Assembly (NCBI GenBank): GCA_015272395.1
Contig: JACYLQ010000035.1
Location: 1-64,000, forward strand
Length of the DNA stretch: 64,000 nt
From: Calothrix sp. C42_A2020_038
GTDB lineage: Bacteria > Cyanobacteriota > Cyanobacteriia > Cyanobacteriales > Nostocaceae
Direction of reading: 5' to 3'
The notes under the pieces are model-generated. The model worked only from the letters and a program-made list of their open reading frames with translations. It had not been told where the DNA came from and searched no databases. The position numbers and the translations under genes are program-made. Positions 18,705-27,949 of this stretch are shown here, piece by piece. Every line of letters begins with the position of its first letter. The first letter of the stretch is position 1.

Positions 18705-19793
18705 TTAATTAGCAATAGAACGATAAACTTCAAGGGTCTGGGCAACAGTCTGATCCCAGCTAAAAATTTTTGAGCGTTCGAGACCTCTGGCAACTAGACG
18801 TTCGCGCTCTGCTGGATTGTCTAATAGAAAAAGTAATATTTCTGTTAAGTCGCTTGTTGATTTGGGGTCAAAGAGTAAGCCACCATTACCTACCACTTCA
18901 GGAATACTAGAAGTATTTGAAGCAATAGCAACAGTTCCACAAGACATTGCCTCTAAAGGAGGAATACCAAAACCTTCGTAGAGGGAGGGATAAACAAAAG
19001 CAATACTACAACGATAAAGCTTAGCTAAGTGACAATCACTAGCATAACCGTAATGTTCGATATGATCACTCAATTTTAAATTATAAATGAGCTGCTGTTC
19101 TGTAGAATTAAATAAGGAACCAACAACACAAAGCTTAATATCAGAATACTTAGAGATTACTTTGGCAAATGCAGTCAAAAATCCATCAAAGTTTTTGTAG
19201 CTAGCTCGGCTACCTACATAGAGATAGTAGGGATGAGCGGGGACTGGTTCACTGCCATATGATAAACTATAGTCAATTTCTGAAGCTAAGTAAGTAACCG
19301 TAATTTTTTCTTCTGACAAACTTGGATAACGCTCTAAAATGTCTTTTTTAGTGTTATTAGATATACAAAGGATTGACTGTGCTGCCAGAACAGCCCTTCG
19401 TTTTTGCTCAACCTGTATATCATCGGGAGCAAAAATCTCATGAATCATATCCCAAACTGTTAAAACTATCGGAAAACGATAACTCTTAATTTCCTGTCGA
19501 GTCAGTAGAGAATAGTAGGTAGGATGAACTACATTAAAATTTTGAAAGCTAGTCAATGCCCTAAAGTAGTAAGGTTCCAGCCAGTAAGAAAGGCGCCCCG
19601 GACGAAATCCAAATCGTTTATAGAAGATAGTTTTCAGCTTAGGATGGGTAGGATAGTTAACCTTATGAGGCTGACAGGTGGTTAGGGTAGGAACAAAGTC
19701 TTGTGGTAGCCTGCCAATAATATTAGCAAAATACCGATTGATACCTCCTGCCGTCTGCATTCCATAGATTTGTCCATCATAGAGAATACGCAT
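18705..19793 (-). CDS. Glycosyltransferase family 4, mannosyltransferase-like
   Basis: 362 aa, ATG at 19793. RILYDGQIYGMQTAGGINRY is the typical start of GT4 enzymes of the WbaZ/mannosyltransferase group. It is followed by YYLYVGSRASYKNFDGFLTAF and the donor motif SLYEGFGIPPLEAMSCGTVAI. With a GDP-mannose dehydratase in the same cluster, a mannose-derived donor is plausible but unproven. A remnant reading frame (19805-20011) lies upstream. Confidence 0.9.
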   Translation of the reverse strand: MRILYDGQIYGMQTAGGINRYFANIIGRLPQDFVPTLTTCQPHKVNYPTHPKLKTIFYKRFGFRPGRLSYWLEPYYFRALTSFQNFNVVHPTYYSLLTRQEIKSYRFPIVLTVWDMIHEIFAPDDIQVEQKRRAVLAAQSILCISNNTKKDILERYPSLSEEKITVTYLASEIDYSLSYGSEPVPAHPYYLYVGSRASYKNFDGFLTAFAKVISKYSDIKLCVVGSLFNSTEQQLIYNLKLSDHIEHYGYASDCHLAKLYRCSIAFVYPSLYEGFGIPPLEAMSCGTVAIASNTSSIPEVVGNGGLLFDPKSTSDLTEILLFLLDNPAERERLVARGLERSKIFSWDQTVAQTLEVYRSIAN

Positions 19794-19804
19794 AATTAGC
19801 TTTT

Positions 19805-20011
19805 TTACTTAGAGCAAAGAAAGGAATAAAGTCTACCAGGAAATTTGTGATTATAAGATAGTCGATATCGATAAAATTTTTCAATAATTGGAAGTTTTAT
19901 CAGAAATAAAGCAATTATTCCTCCTACCTTTGTTTGTAATGATTTATATAACATAGCTTTGATATCAGCATCAGATGTGGGGAAGTGATTAATAATATTA
20001 GCAATGTTTCA
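19805..20011 (-). pseudogene. Remnant of a cluster gene (frameshifted C-terminus)
   Basis: The gap between two glycosyltransferase genes holds a protein-like minus frame beginning NIINHFPTSDADIKAMLY and running to about 19870. It continues one frame over as YRYRLSYNHKFPGRLYSF to a TAA at 19805-19807. The switch falls at an A5T5 run, so one base was probably gained or lost. No start codon and no recognised family. It is likely the tail of a deleted polysaccharide gene. Confidence 0.4.
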
Positions 20012-20014
20012 CAA

Positions 20015-20944
20015 CTAATTTCTGAGTAGATTATATACTAAACTTACTTTTCGCTTACATCTTGATAAAAAATTATTCTTTTGCTTCAGACTGTTACCAC
20101 CATAATGATGAGCAAATGTATAATCATCAGCTATCTTATTCCTATAAACAAATAAAGGATGGTTTATCTCGTGAATATCACTAGTAGGTAAGTTTGCCCA
20201 AGGACTTTCACAAGGCACATGTGTCGCATCTGGTCTAAAACCCACATTTGAAATAAGATTATAATTAGGAATTATTGATAGACCATTTTGAGACCAACAT
20301 GTATAAACCCATTGGTAGTCCCAGGTATCTACATTACCTTTAAAAACATCATCAAATATACTCGTCCAATATTTTTGTTCATAAGAGTCTTCGCAAATTG
20401 AACTGATGGCATTTTGTTTTTTGTATTCAGGCCATGTTTTTATATCAACGTCATAATGTTTCCAGGCTCTCCTCCAAGAAGCCCAACCCCAAATGTGGGC
20501 ATATTTTGAGAAATAGTAACTAGATTCAGTTCTACTTTGATTTAGCTGGTAGTTTGTGCCACCTATCATTACAATTCTTTCATCATACCTGTATCGTTCA
20601 AGTAAAGTTTGACAAAAATTGAAAAAAGAAGGCGCCGGTAAACAGTCATCCTCTAAAATTATTGCTTCTTCAACTTCAGAAAATACCCAATCTAAACCAC
20701 TGGAGACTCGGCGTTTACATCCCATATTTGTTTCAGAGAAGTTAGTTAAGACTTCACAATCCCAATCAATTTTCTGAATAACTGCTCTTGCCTTCTCACA
20801 TTTTTCAGCTTCTTCAGGAAAACGAGGACCATCTGCAACTACTAGTAACTTTTGAGGTTTGGCTTCACGAATTGCTTCAAAGACAATATTTGTTAAATCT
20901 GGGCGATTAAATATCAGGAATGCTACAGGTGTTAAAAAAGACAT
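20015..20944 (-). CDS. GT-A type glycosyltransferase (HlpA-like)
   Basis: 309 aa, ATG at 20944. The start TPVAFLIFNRPDLTNIVFEAI, the acidic motif IILEDDCLPAPSFF and the signature IWGWASWRRAWKHYD are those of proteins annotated as haemolytic protein HlpA or sugar transferase, related to GNT-I-like GT-A enzymes. Despite the historic name it is most likely a glycosyltransferase of this cluster. It follows wzt by 14 bp. Donor and acceptor are unknown. Confidence 0.85.
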   Translation of the reverse strand: MSFLTPVAFLIFNRPDLTNIVFEAIREAKPQKLLVVADGPRFPEEAEKCEKARAVIQKIDWDCEVLTNFSETNMGCKRRVSSGLDWVFSEVEEAIILEDDCLPAPSFFNFCQTLLERYRYDERIVMIGGTNYQLNQSRTESSYYFSKYAHIWGWASWRRAWKHYDVDIKTWPEYKKQNAISSICEDSYEQKYWTSIFDDVFKGNVDTWDYQWVYTCWSQNGLSIIPNYNLISNVGFRPDATHVPCESPWANLPTSDIHEINHPLFVYRNKIADDYTFAHHYGGNSLKQKNNFLSRCKRKVSLVYNLLRN

Positions 20945-20958
20945 AGGTTAATAAATTT

Positions 20959-22254
20959 TTAAGTTTCAAGCTCATAAGAATCAACAGACAACCACTCAGA
21001 TTTGGCTAAAATTTTGCAATGGCTAGGTAAACCAGAACTGCCTGTACCAAAAAAGTCTCCACCATCTACAGTGATATAAGCTGCATCCTGAATAAAATCA
21101 AGTATTTCTTGATCTGCATGTGAAATAAATACAGAAAACCGATATAAGCCATTTGCTAATGCTAAATTACTTACCTTACATCTAACATAACCAGCTTTTG
21201 CGTTTAAATTTAGATTGCTATTAGTAAAATTAGTTCTAAATAATAAAACAGTGTTCCCCTTCTCATCAAAAAAGTCAAAGCTAAAAACAACGTTACTAAG
21301 AGCTTTTTCAGTATAGTTTAAATACCCAACTTCAAAGTAATAATCTTTGCCTGACTGTAAAGATGATACTTCTTTATATTTTGCGTCAAAAACTCTAAAA
21401 CTAATTGCTCTTACTTTACCAGAGCCGTTTCTGTCTGTTCTATTAGCCAGTAAGACATTATCTGCTAATGCGTAAGCATTTTCTAAATATCTACTTATTG
21501 CTGCTTGAGGACTAGTATCTAAACCTAAACAGCCACAGTCAAGATAAATTCCTCGGCTGCACAAAGATTCAACAGCGCTCATGTTATGGCTTACAAACAA
21601 AACTGTTCTTCCCTCTTTTCCAACATCCTCCATCTTTCCCAAACACTTCTTTTGAAAATGGGCATCTCCCACTGCTAACACTTCATCTATAATTAAAATC
21701 TCTGGTTCCAAGTGAGCTGCTACTGCAAACGCCAAGCGTACATACATCCCTGAAGAATATCGCTTAACAGGTGTATCTAAAAACTTTTCGACTTCAGCAA
21801 AAGCGACAATTTCATCAAACTTGCGTTGAATTTCTTTCTTGCCCATTCCCAGAATGGCGCCATTCAGATAGATATTCTCTCGCCCAGTCAATTCTGGGTG
21901 AAACCCTGTACCAACTTCTAGCAAACTTGCAACTCGTCCCTTAATGTTGATACGTCCTTTTGTAGGCTCAGTAATTCGGCTCAGAATCTTCAGCAAAGTA
22001 GATTTTCCGGCGCCATTACGTCCGATAATTCCAACTCTATCACCTTGCTTAATTTCAAAAGACACATCCTTCAGTGCCCAAAACTCTTCACGTTCAGGAT
22101 TTAATTGTTTCTTGCCGGGGTGCCGTAATTTATCTTCTAATAACTTGAGCTTTTTTGTAAGACTATCTCGTACAGATTTATAACGTTCTTGTTGCTGATG
22201 TGCAAGGATATACTTTTTAGCTATATTTTCAACTTTTATTACTGTATCCGACAC
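20959..22254 (-). CDS. wzt: Polysaccharide ABC transporter ATP-binding protein with glycan-binding C-domain
   Basis: 431 aa. The start is a GTG at 22254 with GAGGGAG eight bases upstream. Residues 1-245 form the ATPase: Walker [10 protein letters not shown] (78-86), signature [11 protein letters not shown], Walker [13 protein letters not shown] and LFVSHNM. Residues about 275-415 are a Wzt_C beta-sandwich ([21 protein letters not shown]), which in characterised systems binds the finished, capped glycan. The partner permease Wzm, normally next door, is absent from this window, so it must be encoded elsewhere if the transporter is active. Confidence 0.93.
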   Translation of the reverse strand: MSDTVIKVENIAKKYILAHQQQERYKSVRDSLTKKLKLLEDKLRHPGKKQLNPEREEFWALKDVSFEIKQGDRVGIIGRNGAGKSTLLKILSRITEPTKGRINIKGRVASLLEVGTGFHPELTGRENIYLNGAILGMGKKEIQRKFDEIVAFAEVEKFLDTPVKRYSSGMYVRLAFAVAAHLEPEILIIDEVLAVGDAHFQKKCLGKMEDVGKEGRTVLFVSHNMSAVESLCSRGIYLDCGCLGLDTSPQAAISRYLENAYALADNVLLANRTDRNGSGKVRAISFRVFDAKYKEVSSLQSGKDYYFEVGYLNYTEKALSNVVFSFDFFDEKGNTVLLFRTNFTNSNLNLNAKAGYVRCKVSNLALANGLYRFSVFISHADQEILDFIQDAAYITVDGGDFFGTGSSGLPSHCKILAKSEWLSVDSYELET

Positions 22255-22403
22255 TTGCTTTACTCCCTCTTGAATTATATGCTAATTCTGTATTTATAAC
22301 CGTTTTCAACTACATCTAAAAATCTTGAATATCTTTGCTCAATATCTATAAATATCTACATGTAAAATATCTAATAACCGAATATTTTTAAACAAAATAA
22401 TAA

Positions 22404-23360
22404 TCAATCAGATAATCTTGCTTTCACCATCATTTGCACCACATCTTTCATCTTATATTTTGCCTCCCATCCCAACTGATTCTTTGCCTTAGCAGGATTA
22501 CCCTTACCTATTTCCAAATCTGTAGGACGTAACAAACTAGCATCACTCACAACATGGTCATGCCAATCTAAACTCACAGATGCAAATACTGCTGCGACAA
22601 AATCTTTTAATGAAGCACTCTCTCCAGTTGCAATTACATAATCATTGGGCTGCTCTTGTTGCAACATTAAATACATTGCTTCAACATACTCCGGCGCCCA
22701 TCCCCAATCACGTTGTATGCACATATTCCCTAAGTACAGTTTTTCAGCACTTCCTTGAGCAATTCGGCAAGCAGCAGTAACTATTTTTTGGGTAACAAAT
22801 CGTTCTGGACGTAAAGGTGATTCATGGTTAAACAGAATGCCAGAACAAGCAAATAAACCATAAGCTTCGCGGTAATTAGCAACTTCCCAAAAAGCTGCGG
22901 CTTTAGCTACAGCATATGGACTTCTAGGACGGAATGGTGTAGTTTCATCCGCTGCTATCCCACCAGTATCGCCAAAACACTCACTCGAACTCGCATTATA
23001 AAACTTGATCCGCGCCTTCAAAAAGCGAATAGCTTCAAGTAAATTCAGCGTACCAGTAGCAATACTTTCTAGAGTTTCGACTGGTTGCTCAAAAGATAAA
23101 CCAACCGAACTTTGCCCTGCTAGATTATAAATTTCATCTGGTTGGATTTTCGTTAGTACCTGTAATACACTGCGAAAATCAGTCAAAGCCATTGATTCTA
23201 ATTTGACTTCGTTGCGAATACCCAAACGAACCAAGTTATTAAAAGACGAAATCTGAGCATCGCGCGAAGTCCCGCAGACTGTATAACCTTTATTCAAGAG
23301 TAACTGTGCGAGATATGCTCCATCCTGACCCGATATTCCACAAATAAGTGCTTTCTTCAT
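22404..23360 (-). CDS. gmd: GDP-mannose 4,6-dehydratase
   Basis: 318 aa, ATG at 23360. A short-chain dehydrogenase/reductase with the NADP loop ALICGISGQDGAYLAQLL, the catalytic SSSECFG, the Y-x3-K pair in SPYAVAKAAAF, and the Gmd-specific FNHESPLRPERFVT and RDWGWAPEYVEAM. It converts GDP-mannose to GDP-4-keto-6-deoxymannose. No GDP-fucose synthase or 4-reductase is in the window, so the final sugar (fucose, rhamnose or perosamine type) cannot be told. It is somewhat shorter than many Gmd proteins. A 97-bp palindromic repeat separates it from the upstream glycosyltransferase. Confidence 0.93.
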   Translation of the reverse strand: MKKALICGISGQDGAYLAQLLLNKGYTVCGTSRDAQISSFNNLVRLGIRNEVKLESMALTDFRSVLQVLTKIQPDEIYNLAGQSSVGLSFEQPVETLESIATGTLNLLEAIRFLKARIKFYNASSSECFGDTGGIAADETTPFRPRSPYAVAKAAAFWEVANYREAYGLFACSGILFNHESPLRPERFVTQKIVTAACRIAQGSAEKLYLGNMCIQRDWGWAPEYVEAMYLMLQQEQPNDYVIATGESASLKDFVAAVFASVSLDWHDHVVSDASLLRPTDLEIGKGNPAKAKNQLGWEAKYKMKDVVQMMVKARLSD

Positions 23361-23401
23361 TTCATTCTAACTGTTCAAATGTTCAAAATGAGTTAGTTTG
23401 C

Positions 23402-23500
23402 AACGGATATAGCGAATTTAACAGATGAGTTATTTGCTACAAACAAAATCTAGTTATTTAAAATTAATTATCCGTTACATCCGTTTATCATCCGTTGCCA
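23402..23500 (-). repeat. Palindromic dispersed element, copy 1
   Basis: About 97 bp bounded by CAACGGAT and ATCCGTTG. Read on the minus strand it aligns along its length (roughly three quarters identical by eye) with 46403-46495, sharing AACGGATGTAACGGAT-type repeats and the core CTAGATTTTGTT. No coding capacity. A MITE or REP-like element is likely. Confidence 0.65.
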
Positions 23501-23511
23501 ATTTCCCCCAC

Positions 23512-24831
23512 CTACAATTTGATGGCTTGACTTAGCACCTCAAGATATTGTTTGGATATGATTTCTGGTGTGAAGTGCGACTGCAAGTATCGGCGCCCAT
23601 CATTACCCATTCCTTCTGCGAGTTGCTGGTCTTGGCTTAACTGGCGTATAAACTCAGCTAACCCACTACTGTCCCCATTCACAAAGGTGGCGCCACATTT
23701 GGCATCTGCAATCACTTGTCTCAAGTATGAAGTAGGAGGACAAACTGCTGCGATGGGTCTTGCTGTTGCTAAAGCTGGATATAGCTTGCTCGGCGCCACT
23801 AAACTTTCAAACCCTGCATCGACGCTGACTAGTGACAAATCGCAAGCGGTCATTGAATATGGTAGATTCTCTTTATCTTGATAAGGCAAAAACACGACAT
23901 TATCAAGTCCTAAATTATACAATTCCTCCTGAACTTTTTTACGCTTGGCGCCGCCCCCGATGAAAACAAACTGAATTGGTTCATCTCGAAGTAGCTTAAT
24001 TGCTTCCAAGATTGTGTCAATGTCATGGCACCGACCCATATTACCAGAATAGAGGACAGTAAATTTTTTAACTAACTTATGTTTTAAGGCGAACCAATTC
24101 TCTTGCTTGCTGATTGGCACAATTGCATCAGGGTCTGCCCAACTGTGAATCACAGAAATCTTATCTGCAATATCAGGACAGATTCCCGCTACTCGCTCCT
24201 TCATTGTTTGACTCAACACAACAATACCTTCGGCTTGCCGCCAAACCAGTTTGTTAAACTGAAGCCACAACTTTGCTAACCAGTGGTCTTGGTCAATGAC
24301 ATCGAGTGCAACTGCAATATCTGGATACAAATCATAGAGAATACAGACGTAAGATTTGCCCAACCATACTTTAGCCAAATATCCTACAACTGGCAAAAAT
24401 GGCGGCGCCGTCGTTACTAGCAAAACATTACTCCGGTAAGTATTTTTCAGCAGATGAATGACCGCGCGTAAAGTGTACAATATGCCATTAACAGCTTTAC
24501 CGCGAATACGTCCAGGCCAAATTTGTGAACTACGGGAGCGCTTAATTCTGACACTATCTATTTTTTCAAAGTATGGAGCGCTAGATACATTAAAAGCGTA
24601 TCCAGGTTGACTAGTAAAAACTTCAACCTCCACACCAAGATACCCCAACTGAGTCACTAATTCCTCAACCAATTGTCCTGTAGCAGCAAAGTCAGGAGGA
24701 AAAAACTGGGTAATAACAGATAATTTAATTGTCTGCTCAATTTTTTTCAATTGCTGATTATTAATATCTAAATTAGAGCTTTTACTAGAACCTGTCAAAA
24801 AATTGTTAGGAGGCAATTCATTTAGTCTCAT
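23512..24831 (-). CDS. Glycosyltransferase family 4, WcaI-like
   Basis: 439 aa from the ATG at 24831, first gene of the minus-strand cluster. After about 35 poorly conserved residues the WcaI-type GT4 core begins: KLSVITQFFPPDFAATGQLV, then TTAPPFLPVVGYLA, VCILYDLYPDIAVAL and VLYSGNMGRCHDIDTILEAI. The WcaI group takes part in colanic-acid-like exopolysaccharide synthesis, often as a fucosyl- or galactosyltransferase; in cyanobacteria it is common in heterocyst or sheath polysaccharide clusters. It probably acts on the membrane-bound lipid-linked intermediate. Confidence 0.88.
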   Translation of the reverse strand: MRLNELPPNNFLTGSSKSSNLDINNQQLKKIEQTIKLSVITQFFPPDFAATGQLVEELVTQLGYLGVEVEVFTSQPGYAFNVSSAPYFEKIDSVRIKRSRSSQIWPGRIRGKAVNGILYTLRAVIHLLKNTYRSNVLLVTTAPPFLPVVGYLAKVWLGKSYVCILYDLYPDIAVALDVIDQDHWLAKLWLQFNKLVWRQAEGIVVLSQTMKERVAGICPDIADKISVIHSWADPDAIVPISKQENWFALKHKLVKKFTVLYSGNMGRCHDIDTILEAIKLLRDEPIQFVFIGGGAKRKKVQEELYNLGLDNVVFLPYQDKENLPYSMTACDLSLVSVDAGFESLVAPSKLYPALATARPIAAVCPPTSYLRQVIADAKCGATFVNGDSSGLAEFIRQLSQDQQLAEGMGNDGRRYLQSHFTPEIISKQYLEVLSQAIKL

Positions 24832-25366
24832 CGACTATCTTTTCCTGTAGAAATTAAGAATAATAAGCAAAAGATGGTAGATATTTGTGTTTGCCCTGTT
24901 TATTCCAGCGTAGAACTTAACCCCCCGACCCCCTTTCTCTTCAAGGGAAGGGGGAGAGGTTTTAATCAAGATGAGACCCTTATAAAATCCGATTATCAAA
25001 TTTCTGAACTTCAAAACTATCGTGCCAATAAAACAGGCACCGTATGTCTTTCATGAATAATCCTATTTACACATATACTGATGAAGTTTTGTGTAAACGA
25101 TATCACAAATATCTAAGCTTTAAAATTAATCGTAAATTTGGTAAAGAACTATTAAAGGCTCAAAAAATATCCTGATTATTTTAGCTATTTTCCGCAAATT
25201 ACTGTGTGCTAATTATTTTCTTTTATATGCTAATCTATGCATGATGCTAAAATTATTTTAATTAAACTAATTTTTTCGTAGCATCACATACTCTAAATTA
25301 ATTGTTCATAAATTTCGTAATTATATTATGTATTTTGCCTTACATTTAATCAATCGTATATAAAAT
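24832..25366. other. Divergent intergenic region between the cluster and wzc
   Basis: This 535-bp region separates the minus-strand cluster from the plus-strand wzc-like gene and should hold both promoters. A dispersed repeat lies at 24915-24966. The rest, from about 25060, is very AT-rich with no gene, no clear operator and no terminator that I can assign. Confidence 0.6.
24915..24966. repeat. Dispersed C/G-run repeat
   Basis: A C-rich half (CCCCCGACCCCCTTTCTC) faces a G-rich half (GGGAAGGGGGAGAGG) around a TTCAAGG centre, forming a strong imperfect hairpin. It is the same kind of element found inside the amidotransferase gene (7737-7800) and in degenerate form at 51932-51970. Confidence 0.7.
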
Positions 25367-27463
25367 ATGAAGAATTCTTTTTCTCAAAACTCACATTCTT
25401 CTGAACAAATGATTCCTCTACCTTCAGCTTATTTTGAAGCTCAAACTTTTCCTGTTTCTCCAGAACCGGAGGATGATAAGACTTTGGTAGAACTAGTGGG
25501 AGTTGTCAAGCGCAGATTGCCCCTGATGGTGGGAATTGCCACTGTTGCTATGACTTCTACTGTTTTGTTGAGTCCAAAGCAGGAAGCTGAATATGTTGGT
25601 AATTTTAAGTTGTTGGTAGAGCCAATTAATAATGATGGTAATCTAGAAAAATTAACTGATAATAACAAAAATCAGTCTGGCTTAGACTACACAACCCAGA
25701 TAGAAGTCCTCAAAAGTCCCGGACTGATGGCGCCTGTTGTCAAACAACTACAAGTCTCTTATCCAGAAATGACCTATGACTCCCTCATGGATTCATTGAA
25801 GATTGCTCGTGAGGGAGAAACAAAGATTATAGAAGTTTCTTATCAAAGCTCTGACCCAGCTCAAACAAAAGCAGTATTAGATACCGTTTCCAAAGCTTAT
25901 TTAAAATATAGTTTAGAAAAACGTCAAACAAAGCTTCGTCAAGGAGTACAGTATGTAAATGCACAACTGCCATTTCTACAAGGTCGAGTTAACAAACTCC
26001 AAAAAGCTCTGCAAATATTCCGACAACAAAATAACTTTAATACTCCAGAAATTCAAGCACAGCAAATAACAACTCAAGCTAGCTCTTTAACTCAACAGCG
26101 ACAAGCACTTAACCAGCAGCTTGTAAAAGCTCGTTACAATTATAATAGTTTACAAGATAATAAGGGTAAGTTAACAGCACTAAACAGCGCCCAAGTATAC
26201 CAGCAGTTACTCGTTAAGCTGCGTGAATTAGATGCTCAGATATCTGGAGAATTAGCTCGCTTCCAAGAAGATGCCCCTAATATTGAAACATTAAAAGATA
26301 AACGTCAAAGGCTCTTCAGTTTACTACAAGAAGAAGGAACACGGTTTTTAGATGTCAGGCAAGCTGAAGCCACAACCGAACTGCGCGCTTTAGAAGTTCA
26401 AAGTCAAGAACTTGCCAATGCTGAAAAACAACTGAAACAACAACTTAAAGAGCTACCTGTTTTAACCAGAAGATATACTGAACTGCAACGCGAACTCCAA
26501 GTCGCAACCGATAGTCTAACCCGTTTTCTCACAACAAAAGAGAATCTGCAAATCGAAATTTCTCAAAGAGAACTTCCCTGGCAACTCATTCAGGCGCCTG
26601 TCAAACCCGAACGACCTTTGCCTACAGACACTACACGTAATTTGGTTTTAGGAGTAGTTGCCAGTACAGTTATGGCAATTGGTAGTGGTATATTAATTGA
26701 AAAACTCGACAACTCATACCATACAGTTGATGCCATCAAAGAAAGACTCAAGCTACCTTTGCTCGGAGTTATTCCTTTTGAAAAGCAAATCAAACTTAAC
26801 GACCGCGCCTTGAAAGCCAAAACGAGTCCAAACCAAACTCACATCACTGAAAATAACTATAACAACTATTCACAAAACTTTTTAGAAGCTTTACGCATAT
26901 TCCATACCAATATAAAACTCCTAACTAGTAGAGACCAGCCAATTCGTTCACTCGTTGTCACCTCTGCTTCATCTGGAGATGGTAAATCTACTATTGCGTA
27001 TCATCTCGCTCAAATTGCAACTGCAATGGGACAAAGAGTCCTCCTCGTTGACGCGGATATGCGCCAACCCCGAATTCATATCTTATCAGAAATTGAAAAT
27101 CAGCAAGGATTAAGTAATCTCATTTCAGGCAATTTACTCTTAGAACAAGTAATCCAACTCGAATCCTCAGCCAAAGAATTATCCATCTTATCATCGGGCA
27201 CTATCCCACCAGACCCCACCAAACTACTTTCATCCTCAAGAATGATATCTCTAATGAATGATTTTCGCCACGCCTTTGATTTAGTAATTTATGATGCTCC
27301 TCCTTTAGTTGGTCTTGCTGACGTTAACCTACTGGCGCCTCACACTGACGGTATCGTACTTGTCACAAGAATACATAAAACCGTGCGCGCGGCACTTAGA
27401 CAAGCAATGGAAAACTTAAAAATGGCACGAATTAATGTTTTAGGTCTGGTGGTAAATGGGTAA
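25367..27463 (+). CDS. Polysaccharide co-polymerase/BY-type tyrosine kinase (Wzc-like), 3' truncated
   Basis: 698 aa. A Wzz-type chain-length domain lies between two membrane segments (about 51-68 and 425-443), with a long periplasmic coiled coil. The cytoplasmic kinase has Walker A SASSGDGKST (near 534-543), Walker A' VLLVDADMRQP and Walker B LVIYDAPPLVG. These proteins control polymerisation and export of exopolysaccharide. The protein stops at GLVVNG, about where relatives continue into a tail that usually contains a tyrosine cluster; none is present. A second copy of the final coding bases occurs at 28207-28235. It is divergent from the sugar cluster and very likely serves it. Confidence 0.9.
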   Translation: MKNSFSQNSHSSEQMIPLPSAYFEAQTFPVSPEPEDDKTLVELVGVVKRRLPLMVGIATVAMTSTVLLSPKQEAEYVGNFKLLVEPINNDGNLEKLTDNNKNQSGLDYTTQIEVLKSPGLMAPVVKQLQVSYPEMTYDSLMDSLKIAREGETKIIEVSYQSSDPAQTKAVLDTVSKAYLKYSLEKRQTKLRQGVQYVNAQLPFLQGRVNKLQKALQIFRQQNNFNTPEIQAQQITTQASSLTQQRQALNQQLVKARYNYNSLQDNKGKLTALNSAQVYQQLLVKLRELDAQISGELARFQEDAPNIETLKDKRQRLFSLLQEEGTRFLDVRQAEATTELRALEVQSQELANAEKQLKQQLKELPVLTRRYTELQRELQVATDSLTRFLTTKENLQIEISQRELPWQLIQAPVKPERPLPTDTTRNLVLGVVASTVMAIGSGILIEKLDNSYHTVDAIKERLKLPLLGVIPFEKQIKLNDRALKAKTSPNQTHITENNYNNYSQNFLEALRIFHTNIKLLTSRDQPIRSLVVTSASSGDGKSTIAYHLAQIATAMGQRVLLVDADMRQPRIHILSEIENQQGLSNLISGNLLLEQVIQLESSAKELSILSSGTIPPDPTKLLSSSRMISLMNDFRHAFDLVIYDAPPLVGLADVNLLAPHTDGIVLVTRIHKTVRAALRQAMENLKMARINVLGLVVNG

Positions 27464-27532
27464 TTTGCCGATAGGTATGTTGGGTGAAGCATAGAGACCT
27501 CGCAATGCTACGTCTTTACAAAATGTTGGATT

Positions 27533-27949
27533 TTATGGAGAAACAGCAGATTGTAAAATACGGTTCAGAATCTCTCTACCATTGGGGTTAAAAACCTGTA
27601 AACGAATTACACTGGGGTCATTAGGACGAAATGAAATTTGGTAGCGATGTCTGTTTTTTGTCCATGTATATACTTGTCTTTGTTTATTTCCCGATAGCCT
27701 TGGATATGTAGCAATCTCAATACTGCTACCATTACTCAGATTTGTACCTCTATACATGTATGTCTGACCCACGCGTTGTAGAGAGACAAGCCAGTCATTA
27801 CGAGTTTGAGTACCAGCAATAAAGTCACCTTCAGGAAAGTCAAAAGACGAGCTTGCTAAAACTGGATTACTAAAAGCTACTTCCGTAATTGCAGGCGCCG
27901 AAATACCAATAATAGTAGCAAGTACAATGGCTTTGATATTCATAGTCAT
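27533..27949 (-). CDS. Small secreted protein of unknown function, 138 aa
   Basis: Residues 1-32 form a signal peptide (IKAIVLATIIGISAP... ending VLAS). The mature part is about 105 residues, rich in Arg, Asn and Thr, and predicted mostly beta (TRNDWLVSLQRVGQTYMYRG, RYQISFRPNDPSVIRLQVF). No cysteines or lipobox are seen. The ATG at 27949 or 27943 may be used; neither has a strong Shine-Dalgarno. I do not recognise the family. It faces the end of the wzc-like gene. Confidence 0.65.
   Translation of the reverse strand: MTMNIKAIVLATIIGISAPAITEVAFSNPVLASSSFDFPEGDFIAGTQTRNDWLVSLQRVGQTYMYRGTNLSNGSSIEIATYPRLSGNKQRQVYTWTKNRHRYQISFRPNDPSVIRLQVFNPNGREILNRILQSAVSP

Noticed and set aside
24874-25056. 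60-codon plus-strand frame in the wzc upstream region
   Set aside because: Half of it is the C/G-run repeat read as protein; the rest is AT-rich spacer.
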